The notes under the pieces are model-generated. The model saw only the letters and a list, made by a program, of their open reading frames with translations, ran no database searches and was not told where the DNA came from. From Onchidella celtica (lineage: Eukaryota; Mollusca; Gastropoda; Systellommatophora; Onchidiidae): DNA of 64,000 nt. Below are positions 23,501 through 35,151 of this stretch, piece after piece (positions within the stretch are counted from its first letter, which is position 1; each line of letters opens with the position of its first letter). The position numbers and the translations under genes are program-made. The DNA is taken from positions 61,077,519-61,141,518 of the forward strand of contig OZ007571.1 in the NCBI GenBank assembly GCA_963931925.1, read 5' to 3'.

Positions 23501-25268
23501 CTGGGATGGGATTATGGTATGCCACAGGCTTGGCATCTGGGTCAATCATGATTTTCATTGGAGGGCCTGACATCATGGGTAGGGGCTGATGTTCACACAC
23601 ATTAAATGTGCTGCTTTTGTAATGTTTCAACAGCCACTGTTCTAGTTTTTCCCTGTTTTCCTCTGTGGCGGGGAGGGGAAGGGATTTCGGAACAGTTGGA
23701 GGAGCTTGTCGTAGAGGGCATCTGCATTGATCAGTGGTGCCAGGGTTGTCTTGATTTTCATTCTCCAAACTGGAGGTTGAGCCAATTGAAGGGAAGTTGG
23801 TAGACAGTAGACCTAGGGCAATGCACGCTTCCATGGATAAAAATATTTTTTCTGTTGACTCTGTAATGTACACTATTTGGCGGGTTGTGCATGGTTCTTT
23901 CCCTCTTTTGTAGCCGGTTATGCGGAGGACAAGCGCACCTATGATGCCGATGGGCTCTGTATTTGCTGCCTTCATCCTCATAGTAGTGGGAAGTAGATGG
24001 CTCTTGGTCAGACCAAGTTGGTGAAGCAACGTGGTCCCGGCGAGGCAGGATTGGCATCCTGTGTCTGCCACAGCAGGTGACCTGACTGTTTTTGATGCAA
24101 GCTCAAAGGTGGGTTTGATTCCCAAGTCCACAGCATCTTCTGGGAGCGCCTGAACGCTGATCATGATGGTGGGTTGGGGGTCAGAGGGCCGTCTTTTCCA
24201 CAAGTCTTGTATAGAGTCATAGATATGATGATCAAGGGAGATGGATTCGGCCATGTGCTCTGAGGGTGTCTCGTCGTAGATTGTACAAAGGGACTCGAAT
24301 ACCGCAGTCGCTGAATCGTTTTGTGGTTTCTTGGATTTCCTGCATACACTTTCAAAGTGGTGGAGTAAACCACATTTGGTACATGTGTGGTTGTAGGCCG
24401 GGCAGTGAGCCATTCGTTCTTGTTGTCTTCGGCCATGGCCAGTTTTGCCACAATGGCCACATGGAGGAGTGTTAGGTTTTTTATCCGGTGGGCGGGTTTG
24501 AAACTTTCTCTTTTCATACTGTCTGTATGTGCTGGTGGCATCAACTGCTAATGGGACTGGAGACGGTCTGATGCGTCCAGCCGAGCGCTTCCCACTTTCT
24601 TTTGCTTCCACATACCGAATGGTCTCCTCGACCGTCATGTCCTGGTTAGCCTGTCCTAACACATCCAGGCGAATGTCATCATCTGCCAGGCCGACAATGA
24701 TTGTGTCCCTAACCATTTGGTCGCTGTAGCTGATCTGGGCACCACACCCGCAACCGACCGAGTATTGACAAATGCCGGCCTGTCCCTTTAATCTAGCCGA
24801 GAAAGCCCTTATTGGTTCATCCCTGTCTTGTTTCATCTGCTGCAGTTCAAGCCGTGCCACCATGACATTCTCCTGGCGCACTGCCAGGGACTTGATGAGC
24901 TGGAGGAGTTTGGGCTCGTCGTTTGATGTGAGGGATTTGAAGCTTCGTGTGAGGTCTCGCCTGAGAACATCGTCACAGCACTCAAGCAGTTGGAATATGA
25001 TGTCCGGGCCAGAGAGTTTAGTGGCCTGTTTGTAGTCGGTCCATCGTTGAACGAAGTAAGCCCACTCTTCGCTGGTACCCGAAGCAGATATTGACGGCCT
25101 CCTTACTTTTTCTGTCTTGGCCCCTGTGGCATGGGGTGTGTGTGCAGTGACCGGATGAGCTGTACGCTCGTGAAGGTCCAACAACCGCACCAGGACTTCA
25201 GCAGCTAGGGACGATGGCCATGACGCTGTGCAACTGGGGGCAGGGCATTTGATCTCTGGGTTTGACAT
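20502..25268 (-). CDS. Gag-Pol polyprotein of a Ty3/Gypsy retrotransposon (1,588 aa)
   Basis: A single ORF holds all functions for copying and integrating the element. Order: an N-terminal C2H2-like pattern (Cys8, Cys13, His33, His38); a Gag-like helical part; zinc knuckles at about 270-310 ([14 protein letters not shown] is a C-x2-C-x4-H-x4-C); an aspartic protease with ADTG near residue 401; reverse transcriptase with FDAWNGYHS near 675 and VVDD near 738 (Val replaces the usual Tyr/Phe); RNase H with ATDYS near 885, VVDHKPL and a late Asp in DAMSR; integrase with H-x3-H and CSPC near 1,180, then Asp near 1,208, Asp near 1,263 and Glu near 1,298 (D-x35-E spacing); and a GPY-type module ([11 protein letters not shown]) near the C-terminus. 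The protease-RT-RNaseH-integrase order and GPY motif define Ty3/Gypsy. No frameshift between gag and pol. The ATG follows the LTR by 18 nt. No inactivating lesion was seen. Confidence 0.97.
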   Translation of the reverse strand: MSNPEIKCPAPSCTASWPSSLAAEVLVRLLDLHERTAHPVTAHTPHATGAKTEKVRRPSISASGTSEEWAYFVQRWTDYKQATKLSGPDIIFQLLECCDDVLRRDLTRSFKSLTSNDEPKLLQLIKSLAVRQENVMVARLELQQMKQDRDEPIRAFSARLKGQAGICQYSVGCGCGAQISYSDQMVRDTIIVGLADDDIRLDVLGQANQDMTVEETIRYVEAKESGKRSAGRIRPSPVPLAVDATSTYRQYEKRKFQTRPPDKKPNTPPCGHCGKTGHGRRQQERMAHCPAYNHTCTKCGLLHHFESVCRKSKKPQNDSATAVFESLCTIYDETPSEHMAESISLDHHIYDSIQDLWKRRPSDPQPTIMISVQALPEDAVDLGIKPTFELASKTVRSPAVADTGCQSCLAGTTLLHQLGLTKSHLLPTTMRMKAANTEPIGIIGALVLRITGYKRGKEPCTTRQIVYITESTEKIFLSMEACIALGLLSTNFPSIGSTSSLENENQDNPGTTDQCRCPLRQAPPTVPKSLPLPATEENREKLEQWLLKHYKSSTFNVCEHQPLPMMSGPPMKIMIDPDAKPVAYHNPIPVPVHWQDEVKAGLDQDVQLGVIEPVPVGTPVTWCHRMVICAKKSGKPRRTVDFQALNRHATRETHHTQSPFHQARIVPPNTRKTTFDAWNGYHSILLDQKDRHLTTFITPWGRYRYCVCPQGYIASGDAYTRRFDELVSDVQNKTKVVDDTIMWSSTIEDSFFQAAEWLDICGRNGITLNPSKFTFAKNTVTFAGFDITPTSVRPCPQVLEAIKNFPKPRNVTDIRSWFGLVNQVAYAFASAERMQPFRSFLKPNTPFTWTNTMDDLFEETKHIIIEEIKHGVEIFSKAKPTCLATDYSKEGIGFWLFQKHCACISTKPFCCRTGWKMTLVGSRFTSSAESRYAPIEGEALAVVDALEKTRHFVLGCPNLTIVVDHKPLLKVFGDRSLDAIPNPRLRNLKEKTLRFRFQIVHIPGIRHAAADAMSRHPVGPPTQIFLPDDITTVMEVDHNIPTGHHDFLMAIRAKSDTTTISSSEDEMLGASSLTWENVRVATSSEYSELIDYVENGFPQSKDDLPKKLRAFYQYKDKLTSFDGVVLYNDRIVMPPSLREAVLYSLHSAHQGVSQMHARADASFFWPGMATAITEMRLRCSPCNRMTPSQPSAPPTPPISPHYPFQSICADYFHYAGHNYLVIVDRYSNWPIVERASDGSKGLISSLRRTFATFGISDELSSDGGPEFTSTATKTFLRNWGVHHRISSVAFPHSNSRAEIGVKTIKRLIVDNSGQNGDINTNAFQRAILQYRNTPDRDTHISPAQCIFGRPVRDFIPIFPGKYLPHQTWQETLALREDALRNRHMRDAERLSAHTRILPALSVGDCVRIQNQTGPYPTKWDKTGIVIEVRQFDQYVVRVDGSGRMSLRNRKFLRKYLPVIPRSPLAALPSPATTTQTGRPSVHPVAPPQMSEPFSTPEVRLTTPLPTTPHSRIPSPTDEPLQHQQPDGGSPDDNPFQANAPQPVCPPITDKSPSKTPNRTPRALRALKTFNKAGLKVETLPSTRLRRKL

Positions 25269-25286
25269 TCCGTTCTGTTTATTTCA
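25269..25286 (-). promoter_or_regulatory. Primer-binding site, probably self-complementary
   Basis: The 18 nt between 5' LTR and ATG read TGAAATAAACAGAACGGA on the coding strand. They do not start with TGG, as a site for a tRNA 3' CCA end would. The first 12 nt (TGAAATAAACAG) are an exact reverse complement of CTGTTTATTTCA inside the LTR (25344-25355). This fits the Tf1 mode, where the 5' end of the RNA folds back as primer. Confidence 0.65.
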
Positions 25287-25500
25287 TAAATGACTACAGA
25301 GTCTTTGCTCTTTAAATTGAAATGATTCGTTTATTAACAGCAATGAAATAAACAGTCTTCAAAGGATTATGAACTTGCAGTCGGTAACTGCCATTATTCT
25401 GTGCACTACGTCACTGACCAAGGAATCCTTGAATGGTGCGTTACGGTGCAAAGCTGAAATAATAGATACAAGAACATACATAATAAATGGTAATCCTCTA
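25287..25500 (-). repeat. 5' LTR of the Ty3/Gypsy element
   Basis: 214 bp. The predicted RNA start would be near 25355 if the self-priming model holds. The poly(A) signal AATAAA lies 20 nt downstream of that point at 25330-25335, i.e. inside R as required. Confidence 0.95.
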
Positions 25501-25505
25501 AACAT

Positions 25506-27544
25506 GAACGAACAATAGTTAATTAAAGTAATGGTATCCTGGCAGCAGTAGGTCTGGTCGCTCGGTTTGCCATTTTCTCATCTCATTGACCCGCAAACAA
25601 AGGCGTCAAGGTTGTCTGAAACCCAGGTCATGGTCAGGATGGACGCTAGTGGAAAAAGGAATCACATGGAAATTTTGAGAAAGAATGTCCATAATTGGTA
25701 GGACAATACCTTGTGAAACCATCCACGGTCTCCGAAAAAGGTGAAAAATGCTCAACCTCAATGCTTAACAGTCTCTATATAAAATAGCAACATATTCTGG
25801 TTTATCAATTATAAATTTCGCCATAGTGAAGCTGAAATAACAAACGTCGACAAGATAATTAGCTTGACGTACTCTTTCAAAATCTGCGTAGCGCTCGTCT
25901 TGATTTAAGAATTATATAGCGCTTCTCGCATTCAACAATAATCTAAATCTCAATTAAATAACATTACACTTTAATCTATTTCTAATTATGTCCAATCCGG
26001 GATAGATGAGGTGCCACCAGGCGATAGCAGTTAATTTAATGCGCCGTTTCCGTACGCAAGCCATGCACACGTCAAGTGTCACAGTCACCTCGGTATATAG
26101 TCATAATCGGTTCAATTCAATATCCATATCGGGTATGTTCTTAGATAACTCATCCACTGACCGCATGGAGAGTTACAATCATAATCAATATTCTTACTTG
26201 TCATAATATCTAGTATTACGTTAGATGGTCCACGAAATGCGGAAAAACCATAGTCATAATCGGTTGTATAAAAAACACATCTCCACTCTTCTTCACAACT
26301 TCTTAAAACGCGACCACGCAGTGTCCTCTGTTACCACTGCAAAAAACTCTCAAAAACGCGAATACTCCCTTCCTTACATAACTAGTCGGTCTTACACTGC
26401 CCGTCGGTCTTACACTGCCTGCGGCCTTACACTGCCCAGAGGTCTTACACTGCATCTCGGCGTCTTACACTGCCTGTGGCCTTACACTGCCCTGAGGCCT
26501 TACACTGCCCTGTGGGGCTTACAATGCCTGTAAGAAGGTTCAACAATAACACGCGAATACGCGGATACGCAGTGTACTACGTTAGCACTGCCAACATCTC
26601 TCAAATAATCGAAAAATACCAATATCATCCATCCCATGAGGCAATCTCATTATTGCTCTCCTCGGGTCGACGTCATACGGAGACGACTAAAAAAAAGTAT
26701 ACTCAATATATATAATTCACATAGCTCTTATATCGACATCACCTCGATACTGGTACAGACTCTTCCCATGAGACAAATTCATTGCTCTTCGGGCGGCGGC
26801 ACCAGCCGACAATAAAATCAATACTCACTACTCAACACTACACAAAAAAAAAATCACCTCCCTAAACAGTCTAATACTGCCCTCTCGGGAGCTCGTCAAT
26901 ATAAAGACGAGATCGGTTATACATGACGCTTAATAAGCTCCATAGAACTGGCAGTGTGCTAACTGCACGGGTTCCAACAATTCAATAAAATCGTTTACTC
27001 TCAATAACCAGATCAAATTACTCAATCAATGTGTCAATGTAGACACATGAGTTACTTAGGTAAAATAAGAAACAAAGGAATGTACCAACACGATAATGAT
27101 AAAGGTCTAATGAAAAAAAATACACCAAACACGGCGCTAGACAAACAAGAAAAGACGAACGATAACAGACCCTACAAGTTCTGAATATAATTACAGATAG
27201 GTGAGAAGAGAACAAGAGAGACGTCTTCCCAAAAAGACGAGGAAGATGTGAACGCCACAATCTAAACAAATATACAGGTCCCTAACAAAGACTATTCTCA
27301 CGAATGCGAATCCTCACTGTAGTCTCCCTGGCCTCGGTCATCGGGTCAATGGGAGAGCAGCGACATATGTGGAAGTAAAAATAACAAAGCAGTATACAAA
27401 ACTAAATAATAAATAATTTTAAACTAGCTCAACGTGCGACACCCCGTGAGCGACGGATCATGAAAATAACAAAAATGTAATGCAAACAAAGAGAAAAGTT
27501 GATTATAATCTAACGAATTTAAGAAATTAAGGATTAAGAAATTT
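25506..27544 (-). other. Interior of the outer LTR element, no coding capacity
   Basis: ORFs are short (up to 102 codons) and carry no retroelement motif. An 18-bp minisatellite lies at 26391-26527. The remainder (with 19523-19822) is AT-rich and unrecognised. Confidence 0.7.
26391..26527. repeat. ~18-bp minisatellite (CTTACACTGCC), 8 copies
   Basis: CTTACACTGC starts at 26391, 26409, 26426, 26444, 26464, 26481 and 26499, with a variant at 26518. The variable part between units is 7-10 nt. Confidence 0.9.
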
Positions 27545-27559
27545 GGTAAGTCCCCTCCA
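27545..27559 (-). promoter_or_regulatory. Candidate tRNA primer-binding site of the outer element
   Basis: Minus strand TGGAGGGGACTTACC, one base inside the 5' LTR. It starts with TGG as tRNA-primed sites do. I cannot name the tRNA. Confidence 0.5.
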
Positions 27560-27560
27560 G

Positions 27561-28775
27561 TGTCACGATGTGGGTTAGATGGGGAGAATTCGACTGACAC
27601 TCTTTCGAGGTCCACTCCCACAATCGACGAACACACAAAAAAAATACTTGCACTCTAAAAACTAAATAAATCAATTGCTTTGATTTTTAGCAGAACTGTA
27701 GGGCAGTTTAATTACAGGAATTAATGTAACAAATATAATTATAAATATAAATATCAATTCAAAGGCAACTGAATCTAACTAATGAAACTACAGCTTTCTA
27801 TAAAGACTAACTTATTCACTCTAACTACTTGCAGGTCATATGAGTTATATGCCAAATAGAATCCGCGCACGTGGCGACGGATATAACAGTTTAAATTTTA
27901 TTAATTCAATGAGACATGTTATGATATGGACATTTCCTCTAGACACGCCATGGAGAATGCTTGTACAACCATGCGTTGTCTGGCGGTAGCTCTGAAACTG
28001 TCTTCAAAAGTAAGTAGAACGGTTCACTTTCATCATTACAAATTAGTATGGACTCTCACCATTAGGCCCTCACTGGGAGTGAGAGCGCTGGATGTAAACG
28101 CTGTGGGTTCATATCAAACCAAGTAGCTTAGGCTAGGCTCTGGAGCTTTAAAACATCACGCTCCTCACAATATGGACTGCTCAACTGCGTCTCTATGTCT
28201 CTCATCTGGCTGAGGACTATCGCCGTCCACCTCGTAAATGGATTGTCTACATGTGGTATCTATCTAAGCTCTGCACGGGTTTAAATACTAAAGCTATATC
28301 TCGACCTTCCGTCCAGATTCATACATTTGATTGGTGCAGCCGCTTCAGCTCAGCCTGCAATATTAATTTATGCTTGTCATGGCCTTGCGCCAAAATCAAG
28401 GTCAATTTTACGGTCTAGACAAAATTTAAAATGCGAAACACTAACTACTAAAATCTTCAAACCCCGTGCTTTCTACTCTTATGCACGAATTTCCGAACGC
28501 CAACTAAGCGTCTAAATAAACTACCTTTACTCGCCCCTTATCTATGTTAATCAAAATCACGGGGTCGAGAACTGCTCTGTCATTCCTAGCTATACATTTA
28601 TTCTATCTCGCCCCTCCTTCTCTCCATCCATCAGAAAAAAGGTGTTTCAAAACAAACTGTTCACGAGAACAGCTCAAGGACAAATTACGCTGGTTATAAT
28701 CAACAAGATCGTAAAAATTAACTCACTGACGTCGTGACCTAGCACGGCATTTATGATCCTAATGTGATCATGACA
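27561..28775 (-). repeat. 5' LTR of the outer LTR element
   Basis: 1,215 bp, about 99.6 percent identical to 18293-19507 by eye; begins TGTCACGATG, ends GATCATGACA on the plus strand. Confidence 0.92.
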
Positions 28776-29597
28776 GCAGTTACAATTGAAAACCGCCGGG
28801 AAAACGAACAACAGCCAGTCACAAAAAGTGATTATTTGCCTTGATCTCACGTAGGTCGGCGTCAGACAGAGAAAGTTGCTCGCCATTCCGCAGACGCCAT
28901 TCCTTATTTTAGACGACTTAATGTCAATGAACACATTACAGCAAAATAAAGCAGTCATCATATTACAAAGGAAGTAAGGCCTCCAACGTAATTACGAAAG
29001 TTTTTTAACCGGTGAACCTGAAATTCTACAAAATATCATAATTATGAACAGAAGAACGTAAAGGCGTACGTGGGCATATTTTAAAAGGCCTTGAAGTTGC
29101 CATGTTTTTAATGCTTTCGTTGATTTTGAGCCACAACTGTGTTGAACAGAAGAAAGTGTTCCGACATTTTGAGCCTCTTCGAGTGGAATCAAAAAGTACG
29201 ACAGGAAATTTACATATTATGGGACCTTATGTTTTAGTACAAAGAAAGGGACATCCACTCGCCGCTTGGCGCTAGTTACAAGTCCGTAATGAGTGACGAG
29301 TAGCATGTAGCGAACAAATTTCTCTGTGGGACGCCTGCCTAACGTACATGCTTGGTTCATCAACCTTGTCTCCACGGAATCAAACTTTGAAAAAAAAAAA
29401 AAAAAAAAAAGTTGCAATTACAAAATGTTAGAATGCAACCTTTCGTTTACAAAAGAGAACTAATGGACTTTGAATTTTTAAAACAAAAATTCAGTTGCAC
29501 ATTTGTATGACTACGTTTATTCTTCCTTCCTCTGTGGTCTTTAGTTGTAAGCCTGGACTGATAAATGACACTGTTAAGGCTCTACGTATTTGAATCA
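28776..29597. other. Non-coding flank of the LTR nest
   Basis: A 20-A run ends near 29410. No gene, no repeat relation noticed. Confidence 0.5.
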
Positions 29598-29819
29598 TCG
29601 CGACTTTAGTTCTTGTTTGTTCCAACTCCACTTCTTGCACATCTGATAAATCCGACGTTAAACGTTTCCGGCTTTAGTATTATGATAAGGGGTTAGAATA
29701 AATCGGAACTGTGAAACAGCTTAATAAGTGCCACAACGCATTTTAAACAAATGTCAGAGTGCGCAGTTATGGTACCTCCTCTACATACTAAATGATCTCA
29801 AGTTTTTCAGAAAATGGAC
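29598..29819 (-). repeat. Dispersed repeat R2, copy 2
   Basis: Reverse-complement copy of 2921-3145 and 51347-51590 over its whole length. Confidence 0.75.
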
Positions 29820-30680
29820 ACAGAACACACAAGAACTAAGATTGTGATATGTCACAATATGGTGTCCAATATTCTTTATATGGAATATTCTTTGATTCAA
29901 TAACAAATACTGAGTCTTTTTCATGCTAAAAATGTATATTTTTGCATTACATTATTTTGACCAATTTTAATTAGTCTTGCATGTCTCTGAAGCTTTCCAT
30001 GAGGCACTGTCAATGTCTGGACACAAAGATCACTACCAGCTACTACTGCACTGTTCGAGATCAGTTTCCCTGAACCAACAAGCCAAGTTCACCTTAATCG
30101 CCTTGCTGTACCGTACTCTCTTTCCCCCAGTAGTTAAAAATAGAGATTACGTCATAGTCCTGTCTGCCCCTTATAATGTTTGCCCAGTTACGTAAACATC
30201 GTAACTTCCCGTCTATGGTTTATTCCAATGGGGGAACCTCGGAATTACCGAACTTTTTTTCAATGGGCAGCAGTTTCTAACACACAGGAACTGGAAACGT
30301 GCTGTCAAAAGCTGTACTCTTTCCGTTCTGTTACCATGTACGTTGTTGATAGGGCCGGAATTGACCACGAGAGAATATTGTCCCTCAAGACTGCAGTGTC
30401 TAAACGATGGTCAGTATTAGATTTTTCTCCATAGACGACTGTTCGCAATTACTATTCATGAGACGAGGGAGCGCGGTCATTCGACCTTGGCTGACTTCAG
30501 TCCCAGGGCGTTGACTGACCAGTGGCTGCGTGAACGTAATTTCTGACTGCGTCATCTCCATATAGATGTAGTTTAGAAGTACAATACATGCATAGTGTAA
30601 TATATTCAGACAGTGCAATGTTCGCAGCGGCTGTCGTCTATAGTGTCATGAATATGGGCAGCAAATTAGAAACGAAGTAC
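29820..30680. other. Non-coding, no gene recognised
   Basis: Of more balanced composition than its neighbours and without obvious repeats. The ORFs of 72-84 codons have no motif I know, so an exon cannot be claimed or excluded. Confidence 0.4.
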
Positions 30681-30681
30681 T

Positions 30682-30755
<74 letters not shown>

Positions 30756-30935
30756 CACACAGACAGACAGACAGAACAGACAGACAGACATACAGACAGA
30801 CAGAGAAATGGATGGATGGAAGGAAAAAAGGATGGATGAATGGGTGGATGGATGGATGAATGGATGGATGGACGGACGGACAGTCGGACGGACACACGGA
30901 CGGACGGGTAGATGGATGGATAGATAGACAGAAGG
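30681..30935. repeat. GATA/GACA/GATG/GACG tetranucleotide array
   Basis: (GATA)n to about 30754, then GACA, GATG and GACG units. Three overlapping ORFs on the minus strand are artefacts. Confidence 0.95.
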
Positions 30936-31815
30936 GCGGACGGTACACCGTTTTCTATGACTGTGGTCTGTGCAATGTGCAGACAATGGTATAATCTTTT
31001 CCTGCATAACTTTCTGTGTATCAGAACTAGTGAGTTTGAATGAGAAGGGGATAACCGGTCGATCTAATTTCAGACATTGAAATTAAATGCAACACTCACT
31101 GAAGCGTTCAAACTGCATAGCGATAGGAATTTTTCATACATTTGTGTACTTTAAGGTCAAACAGTGCCTTCAGACACTTCAATAAACCTAAAAAGAAAGC
31201 AAAATAAAATGTTGAAGACACCTAAATTATACTGAAATCGCAAGGGGTAATTCAACGTGTCGCGCTCATTAATTGAAACCGCCGTGGGAAATCTAATGGT
31301 TTTCACTGGTGCAACTTGAAAAAAACTGGAATGGACCTGAGATATTGCGAAACAATACTGATTTAAATCTGGCAGACATGGCTGTGGTAATATTAAACCA
31401 GCCTACAGCTATCGGTCACCACAGATATTTCTTTCTGTTTTTTTTTTCTTTACTTTGCAGACAGTTTTTATCGCTCCAGTTGGAACAAATTCATTTTGAA
31501 ATATCTCGCGTAATAAAACATACAGCATGTATGGTGAATCTGCTACCATGAAGCGCAACGGATACGCGTCACTGAAACCATTTGCGGAGTTTGACTTTGA
31601 AATATCGTCATTTCTGGTATTCGCTGCAATGTTCAGCGACAATTTGACTGGTACAACGGCCACAATAAACGACTGTCGAGAAATTTGAGTTAATCATTTG
31701 TAAGTATTACCGTATTTCGCAATGCTGTGTTATTTTTATGGCACAAAAGAAAATTTGAGGGTATAATTTATTTGGTACAAAGCTTTCTATTTTACAGTTT
31801 CTTGCTTTGACAATC
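30936..31815. other. Non-coding, no gene recognised
   Basis: A T-run lies at about 31437-31449. No motif or repeat seen. Confidence 0.45.
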
Positions 31816-31835
31816 TATCTATCTATCTATCTATG

Positions 31836-31891
<56 letters not shown>

Positions 31892-32160
31892 CGTCCGTCC
31901 GTCCGTCCACTGACCCAATGGCCTATGTTATATTTTCTCTTCATCAATGCGTGCATGCTTTTGTCTGTCTGTCTGTCCGCCCATCCATGCATGGATCCAT
32001 TTATAAAACTCCATTATCCACCCGTCCACCCATCACTCCATTATCAATCCACCCGTCTGTCTGTCTATCTGTTTCCATGTATTATTTACTTTTTATCAAT
32101 TCTTGCGTGTTCATGTGTGTCTATCTGTTTATCTGTCTACCTGTCAATATATCCACAAAG
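31816..32160. repeat. TCTA/TCTG/TCCG array with decayed tail
   Basis: Perfect units to 31908, then patches of TCTG, TCCA and TCTA among unique bases to about 32160. Confidence 0.9.
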
Positions 32161-32530
32161 CCACATCCAACCCAACATATTTATTTGCCTAGATACTCCT
32201 ACACAAACCATTTTTACCCTCAATTATATCTCATCATTACACAGACGTTTTGGCGCTCTCTCCCGCTAAACTCTCCTATGTAAGCGATTTCCATTTTTGT
32301 TTTATGCAGTTTCCAAGCTAATGCATTTCCTCTTATGTTGGATGTTTACCGGTAATTCGCAGAGTCTTTGAGAAAAAATAATAATTTCTTCTTTTCCCCC
32401 CTTTTTGATTCCTTTGACATGCTGTCGGGAAATAATACATTATTCCTACGGCATTGTTCAGCCTGTTCGCTATCCCTCCAATCTGCTGGTTTTGTTATTT
32501 ATGTAAAAGTGAGAAAGGAGTTGAAATGCT
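32161..32530. other. Non-coding, no gene recognised
   Basis: No feature found. Confidence 0.45.
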
Positions 32531-32551
32531 GGGGTGGGGGGGGGGGGCGGG

Positions 32552-32594
<43 letters not shown>

Positions 32595-32750
32595 AGAGAG
32601 AGAGAGAGACTGCAGGAGATCTTCGGGGCAAGAGCAAGGTCCTCTAACACAATCTATATTGTACTAGCTGAGGTATACGGCTCAGGACAGACCTGATTGT
32701 GCCCCCCTCCCCCCCCCCCCCCGTCTCTCTCTCTCTCTCTCTCTCTAATT
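32531..32750. repeat. G-run/(GA)n followed by C-run/(TC)n
   Basis: G-runs then (AG)n at 32533-32608; after 90 bp of mixed sequence, C-runs then (TC)n at 32701-32746. A purine tract and a pyrimidine tract on the same strand. Confidence 0.9.
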
Positions 32751-32807
32751 CCCAATCTCTCACTCCCCCCCACCCTTTTTCTCCCCCTCCCATCCTCTTC
32801 CTGTCTG

Positions 32808-34171
32808 CCCACCTACTTGCCTACCAACCTATGTACGTATGTCAGTACCTGCCCACCTACTTGCCTAACAACCTATGTACGTACGTCAGTACCTGCCCAC
32901 CTACTTGCCTACCAACCTATGTACGTACGTCAGTACCTGCCTACCTACTTGCCTACCAACCTATGTACGTATGTCAGTACCTGCCCACCTACTTGCCTAC
33001 CAACCTATGTACGTATGTCAGTACCTGCCTACCTACTTGCCTACCAACCTATGTACGTACGTCAGTACCTGCCTACCTACTTGCCTACCAACCTATGTAC
33101 GTACGTCAGTACCTGCCCACCTACTTGCCTACCAACCTATGTACGTAGGTCAGTACCTGCCCACCTACTTGCCTACCAACCCATGTACGTACGTCAGTAC
33201 CTGCCCACCTACTTGCCTACCAACCTATGTACGTATGTCAGTACCTGCCTACCTACTTGCCTACCAACCTATGTACGTATGTCAGTACCTGCCCACCTAC
33301 TTGCCTACCAACCTATGTACGTATGTCAGTACCTGCCTACCTACTTGCCTACCAACCTATGTACGTACGTCAGTACCTGCCCACCTACTTGCCTACCAAC
33401 CTATGTACGTATGTCAGTACCTGCCCACCTACTTGCCTACCAACCTATGTACGTATGTCAGTACCTGCCTACCTACTTGCCTACCGACCTATGTACGTAT
33501 GTCAGTACCTGCCTACCTACTTGCCTACCGACCTATGTACGTATGTCAGTACCTGCCTACCTACTTGCCCACCGACCTATGTACGTATGTCAGTACCTGC
33601 CTACCTACTTGCCTACCGACCTATGTACGTATGTCAGTACCTGCCTACCTACTTGCCTACCGACCTATGTACGTATGTCAGTACCTGCCTACCTACTTGC
33701 CTACCGACCTATGTACGTATGTCAGTACCTGCCTACCTACTTGCCTACCGACCTATGTACGTATGTCAGTACCTGCCTACCTACTTGCCTACCGATCTAT
33801 GTACGTATGTCAGTACCTGCCTACCTACTTGCCTACCGATCTATGTACGTATGTCAGTACCTGCCTACCTACTTGCCTACCGATCTATGTACGTATGTCA
33901 GTACCTGCCTACCTACTTGCCTACCGATCTATGTACGTATGTCAGTACCTGCCTACCTACTTGCCTACCGACCTATGTACGTATGTCAGTACCTGCCTAC
34001 CTACTTGCCTACCGACCTATGTACGTATGTCAGTACCTGCCTACCTACTTGCCTACCAACCTATGTACGTACGTCAGTACCTGCCTACCTACTTGCCTAC
34101 CAACCTATGTACGTACGTCAGTACCTGCCTACCTACTTGCCTACCAACCTATGTACGTACGTCAGTACCTG
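32808..34171. repeat. 44-bp minisatellite, 31 units
   Basis: 31 units of 44 bp fill 1,364 bp exactly. Consensus begins CCTACCTACTTGCCTACC and goes on to ATGTACGTATGTCAGTACCTG in two parts. Each unit is eleven tetramers. Since 44 is not a multiple of 3, all three frames stay open for 370-507 codons; these ORFs are artefacts. Unit variants are ordered along the array (see findings). Confidence 0.97.
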
Positions 34172-34310
34172 CCTACCGATTTACCTATCTACCTACCGGC
34201 CTGCATGCCTGCCTGCTTAGCTGTTTGTTTGTCTGTCCTTCCGTCCATCCGTCTGCCCGTCTGTCTATCTTTCTGTCTGTCTGTCTGCCTCTGTCCATCT
34301 GTCTATCTTA
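34172..34310. repeat. Short TCTG/GCCT tetranucleotide tail
   Basis: Irregular tetramers continuing the minisatellite's 4-bp rhythm. Confidence 0.8.
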
Positions 34311-34714
34311 GATTCGATATTGTGAAAGAACAGACTTAATCTTCCCCACTTCCCATCTGACAGAAAAGAGAGAGACCCCACTGGTATTTCATAAATATTC
34401 CATACTCCAATTTCCGGTTTCGTAGAAAAATACTCGTAATTTACAACGCAATCTCAGATAGTTATTATGCTATTACGGAAAGTTGCACATTTTTAAGGTA
34501 CAACCCAATTTCGTTGTCTCCGGTGGTGACTTTTTATAACTTTTTCGGTGTAAACAATACAATGGCTGTAGATTATGATTTTGGTGTGATCTCTGCACGT
34601 TTAACATCACTGTTGTAGATTCAGTTTTGCTTTGTGTTCAATCAGGAAAGTTTAGAGAAATTTTGCTTCTCGTACTTAACGGGTACCTAGCTATGTAGTA
34701 CAATAATTATATAT
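34311..34714. other. Non-coding, no gene recognised
   Basis: No feature found. Confidence 0.45.

Positions 34715-35151
<437 letters not shown>

Larger units (their letters stand above)
19828..25500 (-). mobile_element. Intact Ty3/Gypsy-type LTR retrotransposon (5,673 bp)
   Basis: Two identical 214-bp LTRs, a 5-bp target duplication AACAT (19823-19827 and 25501-25505), one intact Gag-Pol ORF, and a polypurine tract of eight G beside the 3' LTR. The element sits in the interior of the outer LTR element, in the same orientation. LTR identity and the open ORF argue for a recent insertion. The LTR ends are TA...TA rather than TG...CA. The leader between 5' LTR and ATG is only 18 nt. Confidence 0.96.
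18293..28775 (-). mobile_element. Non-autonomous LTR retrotransposon carrying a nested element
   Basis: Two 1,215-bp direct repeats with TGTC...GACA termini bound the unit, and the 5-bp duplication GCAGT flanks it (18288-18292 and 28776-28780). After subtracting the nested Ty3/Gypsy insertion, the element is about 4.8 kb with about 2.4 kb of internal sequence. That interior has no gag, pol or other recognisable ORF. Minus orientation is preferred: next to the right LTR lies TGGAGGGGACTTACC (minus strand), a TGG-starting primer-site candidate, and next to the left LTR a G-rich CTGGGATGGGGGATG, a polypurine-tract candidate. It must have used enzymes of another element. I cannot place the family. 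Confidence 0.9.

Noticed and set aside
20464-25035. Plus-strand ORFs of 60-148 codons
   Set aside because: Antisense shadows of the Gag-Pol ORF.
32531-32750. Inverted repeat made of (GA)n and (TC)n
   Set aside because: Both tracts run homopolymer first, then dinucleotide, so they are not mirror complements as whole blocks.
32697-34339. Overlapping ORFs of 370-507 codons
   Set aside because: They follow from a 44-bp repeat without stops in any of three frames; products are low-complexity and frame-independent.
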